This document shows positions 32,029 through 41,644 of a stretch of DNA of 44,827 nt, piece after piece (the stretch's first letter is position 1; the number at the start of each line of letters is the position of its first letter). The stretch spans positions 1-44,827 of the forward strand of contig CAYMTV010000006.1 in the NCBI GenBank assembly GCA_964393525.1, read 5' to 3'. Under the pieces are notes generated by a model. That model saw only the letters and a program-made list of their open reading frames with translations, was not told where the DNA came from and searched no databases. A program made the position numbers and the translations under genes. This DNA is from CAYMTV01 sp964393525. Its GTDB lineage: Bacteria; Patescibacteriota; Microgenomatia; Daviesbacterales; UBA10151.

Positions 32029-33153
32029 TTACGCAACCCAATACCCGCGGATAAAAAGTGAAAGAAGAATAAATTGGAGTAAGATAAAGAATATAATAAG
32101 AGGAGTATAAAATTTACCGATTGTTCTGACTATAAAAGGAAAGACTAAAAAGCCTAATAAAACATACCGCGGCATAGAAGAAAGTGTTCCGGTTAATGTC
32201 GGCAACAAAAGTACTCCTGCAGTGAAAAACCAGTATCCTTTTTTCATGACCCGGAAAGAAAAAAGAAGCATTATTAAAAAAAATATCGTAGAAGCAAATT
32301 CTATAAATGCATTTAAAAAAATCAAGCTCACAGGAGGTACAGTAAAAAATATCTTAATATACCTAAATAGCACTTGAGGAAGAAGAATAAAAGGCTCTGA
32401 GCTTCTTTCTGCCCCGAAGGCAGGCTGGGCAGATAAAAAATAAAACGGATCATTAAACTTGGATTTTAAAAACGTCATGTAAGAAAAAAGGCCTACCGGT
32501 ACAAGCATGATACCCATAATTTTTTTAAATATAATTTTTTTATCAACTTTATCCTCCTTGAGTTTATTAAAAAATTCAATCAGCATTGGGACTATGAGAA
32601 ATACACCATAGATCCTTGTAGCTGATGCTAATGCTCCAATAATTCCCGATAAGATGAATTTTTTCTGTCTTAGTAATAAGAAAGTCAGGAGTGTAAGGAA
32701 TAAAAAGACAGACTCTGAATAAACTGCCCCAAAATAAAATGAGGTGGGAAAGGCCAAAAAAAGCCCTATCGATTTTAATGCCGTTTGATCATCAAAATCT
32801 GTCTTAAATAGCTTATATAGCAAAAAAAGGGAAACTAAAAAAAATACATTTGATATTAAAAGTCCACTAATTAAAGGTGAGTTAAAAACATTTAAAAAAT
32901 TAATCAGCAGAGGAAAGAGAGGGAAAAAAGCTTGAGTGAATTCATAAGCATAGCCATTTTGAGCAATTCTTAAATAGTGAACTCCGTCAAAATTCCCAAA
33001 CCCCCAAACCCAATATGGCAATCCCGAGGGAATCAATTCTTCTCCAAAGTAGGGAAATTTAGCTCCAAATTGGGGAAAAAGAAAAATTGAAAATGCCGCA
33101 AATACAAATAAACTTGTTCTCCATACCAAAAAAAATTTTAAAATTTTAAACAT
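32029..33153 (-). CDS. PIG-V-like membrane mannosyltransferase
   Basis: This 374-residue polytopic membrane protein of the PIG-V/GT-C type has a first loop with the signature FDGVHYLRIAQNGY (residues 55-68; Asp56 the likely catalytic residue), followed by FFPLFPLL and FPTSFYFGAVYSES. All are typical of PIG-V-related bacterial proteins. These enzymes use a polyprenyl-phosphate sugar, often mannose, on the extracytoplasmic side, and the adjacent DPM1-like gene could supply it. It overlaps the GT4 gene upstream by 8 bp. Confidence 0.85.
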   Translation of the reverse strand: MFKILKFFLVWRTSLFVFAAFSIFLFPQFGAKFPYFGEELIPSGLPYWVWGFGNFDGVHYLRIAQNGYAYEFTQAFFPLFPLLINFLNVFNSPLISGLLISNVFFLVSLFLLYKLFKTDFDDQTALKSIGLFLAFPTSFYFGAVYSESVFLFLTLLTFLLLRQKKFILSGIIGALASATRIYGVFLIVPMLIEFFNKLKEDKVDKKIIFKKIMGIMLVPVGLFSYMTFLKSKFNDPFYFLSAQPAFGAERSSEPFILLPQVLFRYIKIFFTVPPVSLIFLNAFIEFASTIFFLIMLLFSFRVMKKGYWFFTAGVLLLPTLTGTLSSMPRYVLLGFLVFPFIVRTIGKFYTPLIIFFILLQFILLSLFIRGYWVA

Positions 33154-34189
33154 TCAATACTTTTTTGTAAACATTAATCGTTTCAGCAGCTGTTTTGTCC
33201 CAGGAGAATCTCTTTATATTTTCAAAACCCTTAGCGATTAAATTTTTTCTCAAGGAATCATCCTGGAAAACTTTTTTAATTGCATTGGAAATATCAACAA
33301 TGCTTTCCGGATCAACATAAACTACTGAATTCTGTCCAACCTCAGGCATTGATGATGTATTACTGGTAATAACAGGTATTCCGCAGGCTTGGGCCTCAAG
33401 GATAGGCAAACCAAACCCTTCATAAAATGAAGGCAGTAAGAGAAGCTTGGCCAAATTATAAAGTGATATTGACTCATTCTCTGAAAGGTATTTTAATACA
33501 TGTACTTTTGGATGTTTTGAGTATTTTCCAAGAAACTCATTATAACTTTTTAGCTCTGGATGATCATGAATATCTACTTCCCTAAAGCTTTCACCTCTTA
33601 GCACAATATCAACTCCTACATCCAAACAAGCTTCCACCGAATTTAACAAGTTTTTATTCCAGTTATTATTACCACCAAAGAAAACAAATTTTTTTGGTAA
33701 GTTAAATTTATTACTTACTTGATCAAGTGCGTATTTATCCTGAATTTTTTTATAATCATCAGATTGTGCAAGGTATGTTACAAAAATTTTTTCTTCGGCA
33801 ATCTTTAAAAAATTTTTAATGTCTTTTTTTGAGTTTTCCGAAATTGTTATGACCGCTTGAGTATTTTTGAGGGAGATTTTTTGCAAAAGATTATTCAAGC
33901 TTCCTTTTATACCCGCAGGGTAATGATTTGGGAAAACTAAAGGAATAACATCCAGAATTGTCACAACTGTGGGAAACTTTTTAAAAAAGGGTAGTGTATT
34001 TGAGAAAAGATCAAAAAAAGGGTAATGGATAATATCAACTTTCTGAAGATCATTAAGATTTTCAAATTCAATTAATTCAAAATCTTTGGACTTTTTTAAA
34101 AATTGAAGTAGATTTGAAGCATATTCGCCTATTCCTCTAAATTTATGACCCGATTTGAGTGGAATGATGTTAAAACCTATTTTAATCAT
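33146..34189 (-). CDS. GT4 family (GT-B) glycosyltransferase
   Basis: This is a 347-residue GT-B enzyme. The N-terminal acceptor domain begins IGFNIIPLKSGHKFRGIGEYASNLL, with the glycine-rich RGIGEY loop. The C-terminal donor domain has FFGGNNNWNKN, then EGFGLPILEAQACGIPVI with the E-x7-E pair typical of retaining GT4 mannosyl- and glucosyltransferases. It is cytosolic and membrane-associated. It lies between a GT2 gene (1-bp gap) and the PIG-V-like gene (8-bp overlap). Mannosyltransferase is likely by family, but the sugar is not certain. Confidence 0.9.
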   Translation of the reverse strand: MIKIGFNIIPLKSGHKFRGIGEYASNLLQFLKKSKDFELIEFENLNDLQKVDIIHYPFFDLFSNTLPFFKKFPTVVTILDVIPLVFPNHYPAGIKGSLNNLLQKISLKNTQAVITISENSKKDIKNFLKIAEEKIFVTYLAQSDDYKKIQDKYALDQVSNKFNLPKKFVFFGGNNNWNKNLLNSVEACLDVGVDIVLRGESFREVDIHDHPELKSYNEFLGKYSKHPKVHVLKYLSENESISLYNLAKLLLLPSFYEGFGLPILEAQACGIPVITSNTSSMPEVGQNSVVYVDPESIVDISNAIKKVFQDDSLRKNLIAKGFENIKRFSWDKTAAETINVYKKVLNV

Positions 34190-34190
34190 A

Positions 34191-35051
34191 TTAAGAACTG
34201 ATATACTTCATGTACGCCCTAGGAAATCTTAAGGCTGAAAAAAAAGAAAAAATGATCCCATAAATTCCATCTAAAATCCCTTTGTGAATAATTAGAGTAG
34301 AAAAAAACCAAGCGAAAGGTTTCAGTATTAAGTAGTTTATAAATTGGAAAGGAGTTTTTCGCACTTTTTTTATTTTAAATTCTTCAGCCATTAAATCTAT
34401 ATAGCGCGAGTTTTTTGTAAAATACCGTTTTAGATTTGGAGAATCCACATGCAGAAGAGGATTTTGTAGCCAGCCCACTCTACCCTTGACTACCATCTGT
34501 TCATGAACATTTTTACAGGGTAGAAACGCCATATTTTTCTTAAACAGGCGGATAACCCCATCAGGATAGACGCCGCCGTATTTTAGATACTTCCCTAAGA
34601 AATAATTAAGTCTCGGAAAAAAGAAGGCTACATATTCAGCTTGATCATTTCCTATCGTGCCATCTCTTTCCTCCAAAATCTGCTGATGTCGTAAAAACAA
34701 TTCTCTATCTTTTAGATTATCCTGATACTTGGCGATTTCTTCATCGGACATCTCAATAATTCTTTTTATTTCTTCACCCAGTTTTTTGCTAATCCTTTCA
34801 TCGGCATCCAGGTATAGAACCCACTCCCCTTTTGCCAAATCAAAAGATTTTTGCTTGTTGATATGAAAGTTTGGTGGATTATCCTTTACAATGACTTTCG
34901 CTCTAAAACTCTTAGCTATTTCAATAGTTTTATCTTTAGATGAACCGTCAACAATAACAATTTCATCTGCTATATTTCTTACTGACTGTAGACAGTCAGC
35001 AATGTTTTTTTCTTCGTTATAAGTAGCAATAGCTACAGAAAGTTTAATCAT
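34191..35051 (-). CDS. GT2 family glycosyltransferase (WaaE/KdtX-like)
   Basis: This 286-residue GT-A protein has LSVAIATYNEEKNIADCL (residues 4-21), EIVIVDGSSKDKT (30-42), INKQKSFDLAKGEWVLYLDADERIS (64-88, with Asp82/Asp84 as DXD) and a C-terminal hydrophobic region (LILKPFAWFFSTLI). This is the layout of WaaE/KdtX-type enzymes, which in LPS-containing bacteria add glucose to core sugars. With no LPS genes here, the acceptor is probably another lipid-linked glycan. It starts 3 bp after the GT39 gene that precedes it. Confidence 0.88.
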   Translation of the reverse strand: MIKLSVAIATYNEEKNIADCLQSVRNIADEIVIVDGSSKDKTIEIAKSFRAKVIVKDNPPNFHINKQKSFDLAKGEWVLYLDADERISKKLGEEIKRIIEMSDEEIAKYQDNLKDRELFLRHQQILEERDGTIGNDQAEYVAFFFPRLNYFLGKYLKYGGVYPDGVIRLFKKNMAFLPCKNVHEQMVVKGRVGWLQNPLLHVDSPNLKRYFTKNSRYIDLMAEEFKIKKVRKTPFQFINYLILKPFAWFFSTLIIHKGILDGIYGIIFSFFSALRFPRAYMKYISS

Positions 35052-35054
35052 CTT

Positions 35055-36716
35055 TTACCTTGAATATATTTTAAATGCTGGATTGCCATTTGGAAAATCT
35101 ATAATCTTTTCCGGACTTGTTACTCTAGCTATTTCTTCGCCACTTGCAACAACATAAGCATCGTTAATATTATCCAAATCTTTGTCTTCAATTTTTTTAA
35201 ACTTGTATTTATCAAATGATCTTATTGTACTAAACCCAAAATTATTATCCCCTATTTCTTTGCGGCTATTTTGATATGTTTTAGGATTATATTTAGTGTA
35301 AAAAAGCACTAAAATATAGGGTTGGTCATAGCGGTCGGTAATAAATATAGTTTCTTTACTTTCCTGATGGGAAACTAAATAAGAAACTAACTTTGAAAAT
35401 CCATACTCCCATTCTAAAGCGTATTGTTTTGGCAGATGCACATAATACTGATGTATATAAAGGCTGAAAAAGTAAAAAATTACAAGCATTGCTAGTGCAT
35501 TAAATGTCAGTCTAAATTTAAAGCGAAATTTTTGAAAATGTTCATATATTGCTCCCATTCCCAGTCCTGAAATAAGCATCAAAGGAATTACCATATTGTG
35601 CGCTCTTAAAGCATGAGGAGATTGGTAGGTCATTGCTGCTGCAATTGGTGCAACCACCAACCATAATATAATTATCCTAACATTGCTAAACTGTCTCCTT
35701 GCTAAGATAAAAAGGCCTGTCATTAAGGTTATAATTTCAAAAAGATAGAGCTGGCCGGTTTCCGGTATTTTATTTCTTTTTAGTGGATCTCCCTCAATAA
35801 ATAAAAATTGCGGTGAAAAATGATCAAAATAATTTTTGGTAAATACGTATCCATATTCTAAAAGCTTGTTATGGTAAAGTTTTGAAACCAACGAGTTTGG
35901 ATCCTGATGTTCTCCTCTTTCTTCATTCAGCCTGTTTATAGGTCCTATATCGGAAAAAATTGATACCCCCTGAAATCTGGCTAAGCCTCTATCACTTAGT
36001 AGGATCAACACTAAAGGTATTAAAAGAATGGCCGAAACAATTAAACCCGGGATTGCAGCTTTAAATTTAACTTTCCTAAAATACAAAATGAAAATCCCTA
36101 TTAAAAGAACTGGAATGATTAATCTGGTACTTTGATAAGCATAAATGGATGCAACAAATGAAATACCGGAAAATACATACCATTTGGGACTTCTTAAGGC
36201 TTTTAAAAATGACAGAACCCCTAAAAGGATGGAAAACGTAGCTATGTTTGTTTCCCACGCTCCTCTTGAGAAATGTATATGCCAGGGCGAAACAGAAAGC
36301 AAAAAGGCTGTGGAAATAGCAATAGTTTCTTTTTTAAAAATTTCTTTACTTAAAAGATATGTTAAGTAAATTGAAACAATACCCAGGATAATTGAAGGAA
36401 GCCTGATCGACAGTTCATTTAGCCCAAAAAGAACAATAAATGGCAAGTCAAGATAAACGTAAAGTCCGGGTTTATAGTCGGAAAAAGATTTGAAAACAAT
36501 CGGCCAGGACTCACCCCACTCGTCTTTACCTGTTTTTAGTAAAGAATAGGCATTATATCCTAAGGCTGCTTCATCGGCATTAAATCCGGGAGGTGAAATA
36601 TTCAGAAATGCGACTCTAAGTACAAAGCCCAAGGTAATAATTAATCCTAATAATCGCAGATTAATCTGCTCATTATCGAGCAGATATAAATATACCTGTT
36701 TAATCTTTTGGTTCAT
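35055..36716 (-). CDS. GT39-type membrane glycosyltransferase, array copy 6
   Basis: This polytopic GT-C protein of 553 residues has a first helix at about residues 20-38, then the catalytic loop PPGFNADEAALGYNAYSLL with Asp48-Glu49, the equivalent of the catalytic acidic pair in ArnT/PMT enzymes. SPWHIHFSRGAWETN follows on the next external segment. It ends in an extracytoplasmic domain of about 120 residues (FITDRYDQPYILVLFYTKY). Five paralogues follow upstream in the operon. ATG 36716 overlaps the previous gene by 17 bp; an in-frame TTG at 36725 is an alternative start. It probably transfers a polyprenyl-phosphate sugar to a surface glycan, lipid or protein. Confidence 0.88.
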   Translation of the reverse strand: MNQKIKQVYLYLLDNEQINLRLLGLIITLGFVLRVAFLNISPPGFNADEAALGYNAYSLLKTGKDEWGESWPIVFKSFSDYKPGLYVYLDLPFIVLFGLNELSIRLPSIILGIVSIYLTYLLSKEIFKKETIAISTAFLLSVSPWHIHFSRGAWETNIATFSILLGVLSFLKALRSPKWYVFSGISFVASIYAYQSTRLIIPVLLIGIFILYFRKVKFKAAIPGLIVSAILLIPLVLILLSDRGLARFQGVSIFSDIGPINRLNEERGEHQDPNSLVSKLYHNKLLEYGYVFTKNYFDHFSPQFLFIEGDPLKRNKIPETGQLYLFEIITLMTGLFILARRQFSNVRIIILWLVVAPIAAAMTYQSPHALRAHNMVIPLMLISGLGMGAIYEHFQKFRFKFRLTFNALAMLVIFYFFSLYIHQYYVHLPKQYALEWEYGFSKLVSYLVSHQESKETIFITDRYDQPYILVLFYTKYNPKTYQNSRKEIGDNNFGFSTIRSFDKYKFKKIEDKDLDNINDAYVVASGEEIARVTSPEKIIDFPNGNPAFKIYSR

Positions 36717-38376
36717 AAGTTTCAATTATATTAAAAGCATGTGTTTTACCATCCGGAAAACTGATTGATTTTAAGACCCTGGCAGTATTGGATTTATTGA
36801 TCTCATCTTTTTGAAGCTCTTTTTCTGTTCCAACAATCAACAACCCTGGGATAAACCTGTATTTATGCCAATCTGGATAGGTAAAAGTTAAATTATCAAT
36901 TTTTTCTACTTCCCCAACATCAGGGGGATTTTGAACTAATAATTTTGCTTGTTTTTGGAAACGATCCGGTGGATATTTTGAATAAAATAAATAGAATATG
37001 TAGGGCTCATTATAATTTGTTGTAAATACTATTTCTTCATATTCGGATTGATGATTTATGACATAATTTATAGCTTCTTTATACGAATTCATCCAATCAA
37101 CTGATCCGTCAATTTTTGAATGAGTCAACATCCGATCAAAGAAAAAGGAAATATTTATAATAATAAATAAAAGTAAACCTGGGATAATTAATTTGAAGGG
37201 TTTCCCCTTAAGATTAACCCATCGCCATACCACAAAGGCCCCAAGTGCAACTAATGTTTCCAACCCAAAAATTAGTGGCAATGACCTTATGGTATTTACG
37301 CTGTCTCTACTCAAGGCAGCAGGTATAGGAGAAATCATTAACCATAGAAGCAAAATTCTTCGGTTTACAAAACTCCTTCTAAGTAAAAAAACAATTCCTA
37401 CGACAATAAAAGGCAATTCAAAAAAATGCATCATGCCATAATCTAAAACTCCTTGCCTGGCGTCGGCAGGGCCTTGGGCAAATAAAAATTTGGGAGAAAA
37501 ATAGTTAAAGTATCTTCCTGTAATTGTTTTTAGGTATTCCAAGTCTTCCGAGTGAAAAATGTAATAATTAAATTTTTTGCTATCAGCCTCCTCATTAATT
37601 ATTTTTTGTATCTCTTCTTCTTTTCTAGGATAGCTTAATTGATTTAGATAAATAAGTCTGGAGCGAACTTGAGGATCTAAGATGCTAAAAAGAAGTGCTG
37701 TTACAAGAACTATAGTTGCTAGAATAACCCAAGGTCTATAATTTCTGGATAAAAAAGCATCTCTTTTTAGCAACACTACTCCGAAGAAAATCCCCAGAGC
37801 GAAAAGTTTAGCCGATTGGTAGGTATAAATTGATGCGGCAAAAATAAGTGATGCGACTAATAAATTTTTTTTACTTGTTTGTGCTCTTAATAAAAATATT
37901 AAACCAAGCATTAAGAGAAAAAAAGATATATTAGCCTCCCAGGCACCTCTTGAGAAATGAGTTGCCCACGGTGAGAACGCAAGAAAAAATGCAGTCAACA
38001 ACCCTACCAACTTAAACTCTTTTCCTAAAAGTTCTTTAACCAGCAAAAAGCTGAGTAGTGGTATGAAGCTTCCCAAGATAATTGATGGTAATCTAATAGA
38101 CATCTCGTTTAGTCCAAATATTGCAACAAAAGGAATTGCTAAATAAACATATAATCCTGGTTTATAATCACCAAAAGATTTAAAAATTAAAGGAAAAGGT
38201 TGGCCATATTCATCCCGTCCGGTTTTTAGAATTGAGTAAGCATTATATCCCAAAGCTGCTTCATCCCAGGTTAAACCAGGAGGAACATCTGAAATGTTCG
38301 TGGTCCTTGCAATAAAGGAAAGCAGGGTTATAAGTATTAAAAATAGTAAGGTTTTATCTTTAAATTTTTGCCACAT
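36700..38376 (-). CDS. GT39-type membrane glycosyltransferase, array copy 5
   Basis: This is a 558-residue GT-C paralogue with VPPGLTWDEAALGYNAYSIL (catalytic Asp38-Glu39) after a single N-terminal helix, then SPWATHFSRGAWEAN. About ten helices are followed by a soluble C-terminal domain with FTTNYNEPYIFYLFYSKYPPD. Over the first 130 residues it is very similar to array copy 6. It carries an extra charged segment (RKEEEIQKIINEEADSKKF) in the large external loop where copies differ most, so this loop may set acceptor choice. Ends overlap both neighbours by 17 bp. Confidence 0.88.
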   Translation of the reverse strand: MWQKFKDKTLLFLILITLLSFIARTTNISDVPPGLTWDEAALGYNAYSILKTGRDEYGQPFPLIFKSFGDYKPGLYVYLAIPFVAIFGLNEMSIRLPSIILGSFIPLLSFLLVKELLGKEFKLVGLLTAFFLAFSPWATHFSRGAWEANISFFLLMLGLIFLLRAQTSKKNLLVASLIFAASIYTYQSAKLFALGIFFGVVLLKRDAFLSRNYRPWVILATIVLVTALLFSILDPQVRSRLIYLNQLSYPRKEEEIQKIINEEADSKKFNYYIFHSEDLEYLKTITGRYFNYFSPKFLFAQGPADARQGVLDYGMMHFFELPFIVVGIVFLLRRSFVNRRILLLWLMISPIPAALSRDSVNTIRSLPLIFGLETLVALGAFVVWRWVNLKGKPFKLIIPGLLLFIIINISFFFDRMLTHSKIDGSVDWMNSYKEAINYVINHQSEYEEIVFTTNYNEPYIFYLFYSKYPPDRFQKQAKLLVQNPPDVGEVEKIDNLTFTYPDWHKYRFIPGLLIVGTEKELQKDEINKSNTARVLKSISFPDGKTHAFNIIETYEPKD

Positions 38377-39979
38377 CGAAAGCCTTACTCCCGTCCAAAA
38401 AATTAATAGTTTGTATTATTTGGGCATCTTGAGGGAGATTTTCCGGTGAACTCACTAAAATGGCGCCGTCAATAGCTTTGAGTTTTTCTTTAACCTCCCA
38501 ATCATTAATAAAGTACAGGTTATCTATTCTATCAACCCATCTCCAGTTACTCTGTCTATATCTAACTAAGGTAGGGTTGTTTTGATATTTAGTAGGGTCA
38601 TAACCTGTATAAAGCAGATAAAAAATATGCGGCTCACCATATTTTTTGGTAATATATATCTTACTTGTCTTGAGATACTCATTTTCATCAAGAAAATTAA
38701 TAACCTCTTTCATTCCATACTGCCATGACTGTGAATAATTCTTTGGATAAACAAAAAAATATGTTTTATAGTAAGAAATAAACCCTGTGAAAAAAAGAAA
38801 AACTACTAATAGTACCGGAATAATTTTTATAAATAAGATCTTTTTTTGTAAATATTCAAAGGCGTAAAGAATTCCAGCTGCGGTAATAATCTGCAGTGAC
38901 CCGAGCATAAATATTGCCCGCAGTGCATGAGGAGATTCTCTGGTAATTGCAGCCGGAATAGGAGCTAAAAAGAGCCATATAAGCGCAAATCTAAACCATC
39001 CTTTGCTTTTAAATGATTTATATAAACCAAGGATCAGAAAGGGAAGTTCTACTAGAAAAAGTAATCCAAATTTTGGTAATGAAAATTGATAATTACTCCC
39101 TCCTTCCAAAACTAAAAATTTGGGGGTGAAGTGCTTAAAATAATTACTTAAGAAATTTGCCGTAAAATATGTAATCTTATTATATACCAGGTTAGGAAGT
39201 GTACCGGGTAGTTCGCTTCTAGCCCTGGCTTCATTTAGGTAATTAATAGCTCCCTGATCCAAAATCGTTACCCAAAAGTATCTCGCACTGCTATCTTCAA
39301 AAACTGCTAAATACCCGGCCGTTCCGATAAAAAATATAAGCACTAAAGCGGAAAAGTATAATTTTGTCCTAACTTTTTTTAATTGTTTGAAGAAGTAAAT
39401 TACTAACCCAATAATAAAAAGTGGGATAAAAACTCTTGCTGAATTGTAGGTAAATATAGTCAGCCCAAAGATAAGTGCCGATAAACTCAGCAAATGATAT
39501 TTTTTTAAACCTTGTAAAAACAAATAAACTGCGGAAAGAAAAATCGTAAACGCAAGATTTGCCTCAAGTGCTATTCTTGAAAGAAAAACGTGCCAAGGGC
39601 TTACTCCAATTAAAAAAGCACTTATTAAACCTATTTTTTGACTTCCCGTAATGCTTTTTGAAATTAAAAAAGTGAGCAAAATTGCAAGTATCCCTGATAG
39701 AATGGAGGGAAGTTTAATACTTATTTCATTCAAACCAAAAAAGGCAATAAATGGAACGTCCGAGTATACATACACCGGGAGTTTGTAATCCCCAAATGCC
39801 TCAAATGTCAGTGGCAAACTTTTCCCCCATTCGTCTTTTCCGGATTTAAGGATTGAGTAAGCGTTATATCCTAAAGATGCCTCATCCCAATTTAACGCGG
39901 GTGGGACTTTGTCTATATTAAAGAAACGTAAAATTGACCCTATGAGTAAAATTATGAAAAGCACTATTTTAGGATTCAT
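38360..39979 (-). CDS. GT39-type membrane glycosyltransferase, array copy 4
   Basis: This 539-residue GT-C paralogue has KVPPALNWDEASLGYNAYSIL (catalytic Asp32-Glu33) and SPWHVFLSRIALEAN. It ends in a soluble domain with YITKKYGEPHIFYLLYTGYDPTKY. In copies 4 and 5 and in the partial copy 1 the C-terminal domain keeps an NxxPH/EPHIFY-type motif, presumably part of acceptor binding or folding. The stop overlaps the start of copy 5 by 17 bp, and the start overlaps the stop of copy 3 by 4 bp, so translation is coupled. Confidence 0.88.
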   Translation of the reverse strand: MNPKIVLFIILLIGSILRFFNIDKVPPALNWDEASLGYNAYSILKSGKDEWGKSLPLTFEAFGDYKLPVYVYSDVPFIAFFGLNEISIKLPSILSGILAILLTFLISKSITGSQKIGLISAFLIGVSPWHVFLSRIALEANLAFTIFLSAVYLFLQGLKKYHLLSLSALIFGLTIFTYNSARVFIPLFIIGLVIYFFKQLKKVRTKLYFSALVLIFFIGTAGYLAVFEDSSARYFWVTILDQGAINYLNEARARSELPGTLPNLVYNKITYFTANFLSNYFKHFTPKFLVLEGGSNYQFSLPKFGLLFLVELPFLILGLYKSFKSKGWFRFALIWLFLAPIPAAITRESPHALRAIFMLGSLQIITAAGILYAFEYLQKKILFIKIIPVLLVVFLFFTGFISYYKTYFFVYPKNYSQSWQYGMKEVINFLDENEYLKTSKIYITKKYGEPHIFYLLYTGYDPTKYQNNPTLVRYRQSNWRWVDRIDNLYFINDWEVKEKLKAIDGAILVSSPENLPQDAQIIQTINFLDGSKAFDVAKI

Positions 39980-41619
39980 TTTAACAACTGGTTACTTGTA
40001 TCAACGATCTTAAAGACAACTTTTCCATCAGGGCTTTTTATCAATTTGATTGTTTCAATATCGGGGGGGATTTCATCTTCTGCAGCAATCAGTAAGGCGT
40101 TTTTTTCATTTCTATCTCTACTCCAGTCAACATTCTTAAACTCATAAACATCAAGATTCATATCTATCATGTCGGAAAATTTAAAACCCGCATTCTCGAA
40201 ATAAACCCAATCTTTAGAATACTTTTGAAAAAATTGAGGATCCATTTTTGAGTAGAATCCGACAAAGATTTGCGGCTGTGAGTGTTTTTTAGTAAAAATA
40301 ATTTTGTCGTAATTTGCCTTATTGTCTTCGGTAAACTTTACTGCCTCGCTATACCCAAACTTAATGCCACCCTTAGCTTCCTCAAAATGATGAAAAAGGT
40401 AATAATCAAAATTGGTTAGAGTTGACCAAAAGATTACTGTCCCCATTCCCAAAAGTATTATTTTTCTTAGGTTTTCGTTCCTAAACTTTTCTATAAAGTA
40501 AACTACTCCGAAAGCAGACAGAATAGGAATCGTGAGTAAAAACGGCTCTACTCGGAGTGTTGCCATGTAATCCCGGGTTAAAGCTGCAGGTATGGGTGCA
40601 AGAAATATCCAAAGTCCCAAAACTCTTAAATTATGTATTTTTTTAGTCAGTAATAAGTATAAAGCCAATCCAAGTAGAAGAAATTGCCAAAGAGGGATTA
40701 GCCATCTTCCCGAAAGGTTGAAAAGAGAGGAGTCTGACCGATGTGGAGAAATTAGAAAAGTGGTTGAGAAATACCCAAAATAGTTTTGCAAAAAATTACT
40801 TCCAATATAAAAAATTTTATTGTTGACTATTCTGTTAAATGGTTGAGGCAGTTTGTCCTCAACTTGAATCTCCCTAAGTGGAGTAATATTTTCCGGATTA
40901 TAAATTGCTGCATCAGCCGCTCTTCTCCCAGCTCCGGAAAAAAACAACCCAAACAAGACAATCAATAAGAAAATAGATAAAGTACTTGAAGAAACCACCA
41001 GCCATTTTTTTTGAAAGTTTCTAATCTCACTCCAGTAGATAATGACTAACCCGCCCAGGAAAAGAGGTGTTAATAATTTGAAGGTATGGTAGCTTAAAAT
41101 GGATAATCCAAAACTCAAAGCCGAAAAAACTATTAGAGAATTTCTATGTCTGGCTTTTAAAAATAACAGAATCCCCAGAGAAAAAAACATCAACCCCAAA
41201 TTTGATTCCCAGCCGATTCTGGAAAATATTATATGCCAGGATGAAATAGACAAAAACAAGGCTGCAGAAAAAGCGGTCCAAAAACTTTTTGATAGTTCTT
41301 TAACCAGGAAAAATATAATCAAAACCGTCAGTGATCCAGCTAAAGCCGAAGGCAGCCTTATAGCCAGAATCTCCAACCCAAAAACCGCCTCAAAAGGAAT
41401 TATGAAGTAGGAATAAAGCAGCGGCTTATAATCCCCAAAGCCTCTGGGATTTAAAGGCAAAAACTCACCCCATTCGTCTTTTCCGGTTTTAAGGATTGAG
41501 TAAGAGGTATATCCTTGCTGAATCTCATCTGCGCTAACCCCAGCTGGAAACTGATCCAGGGATAAGATTCGAAGCAATGCTCCTATTAGTAAAACCAAAG
41601 ATAAAAGAATATACTTCAT
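39976..41619 (-). CDS. GT39-type membrane glycosyltransferase, array copy 3
   Basis: This 547-residue GT-C paralogue differs at the catalytic loop: FPAGVSADEIQQGYTSYSIL (Asp31-Glu32) instead of the WDEA-LGYNAY of its neighbours. It has SSWHIIFSRIGWESN next. About ten membrane helices precede the soluble tail. The GKDEWG-coding DNA at 41469-41504 matches 39826-39861 of copy 4 over 36 bp with one mismatch, a sign of duplication or conversion. A 25-bp gap separates it from copy 2, enough for a ribosome-binding site, though none is clear. Confidence 0.87.
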   Translation of the reverse strand: MKYILLSLVLLIGALLRILSLDQFPAGVSADEIQQGYTSYSILKTGKDEWGEFLPLNPRGFGDYKPLLYSYFIIPFEAVFGLEILAIRLPSALAGSLTVLIIFFLVKELSKSFWTAFSAALFLSISSWHIIFSRIGWESNLGLMFFSLGILLFLKARHRNSLIVFSALSFGLSILSYHTFKLLTPLFLGGLVIIYWSEIRNFQKKWLVVSSSTLSIFLLIVLFGLFFSGAGRRAADAAIYNPENITPLREIQVEDKLPQPFNRIVNNKIFYIGSNFLQNYFGYFSTTFLISPHRSDSSLFNLSGRWLIPLWQFLLLGLALYLLLTKKIHNLRVLGLWIFLAPIPAALTRDYMATLRVEPFLLTIPILSAFGVVYFIEKFRNENLRKIILLGMGTVIFWSTLTNFDYYLFHHFEEAKGGIKFGYSEAVKFTEDNKANYDKIIFTKKHSQPQIFVGFYSKMDPQFFQKYSKDWVYFENAGFKFSDMIDMNLDVYEFKNVDWSRDRNEKNALLIAAEDEIPPDIETIKLIKSPDGKVVFKIVDTSNQLLK

Positions 41620-41644
41620 TTCTCTTTCTTAATTGTAATGAATC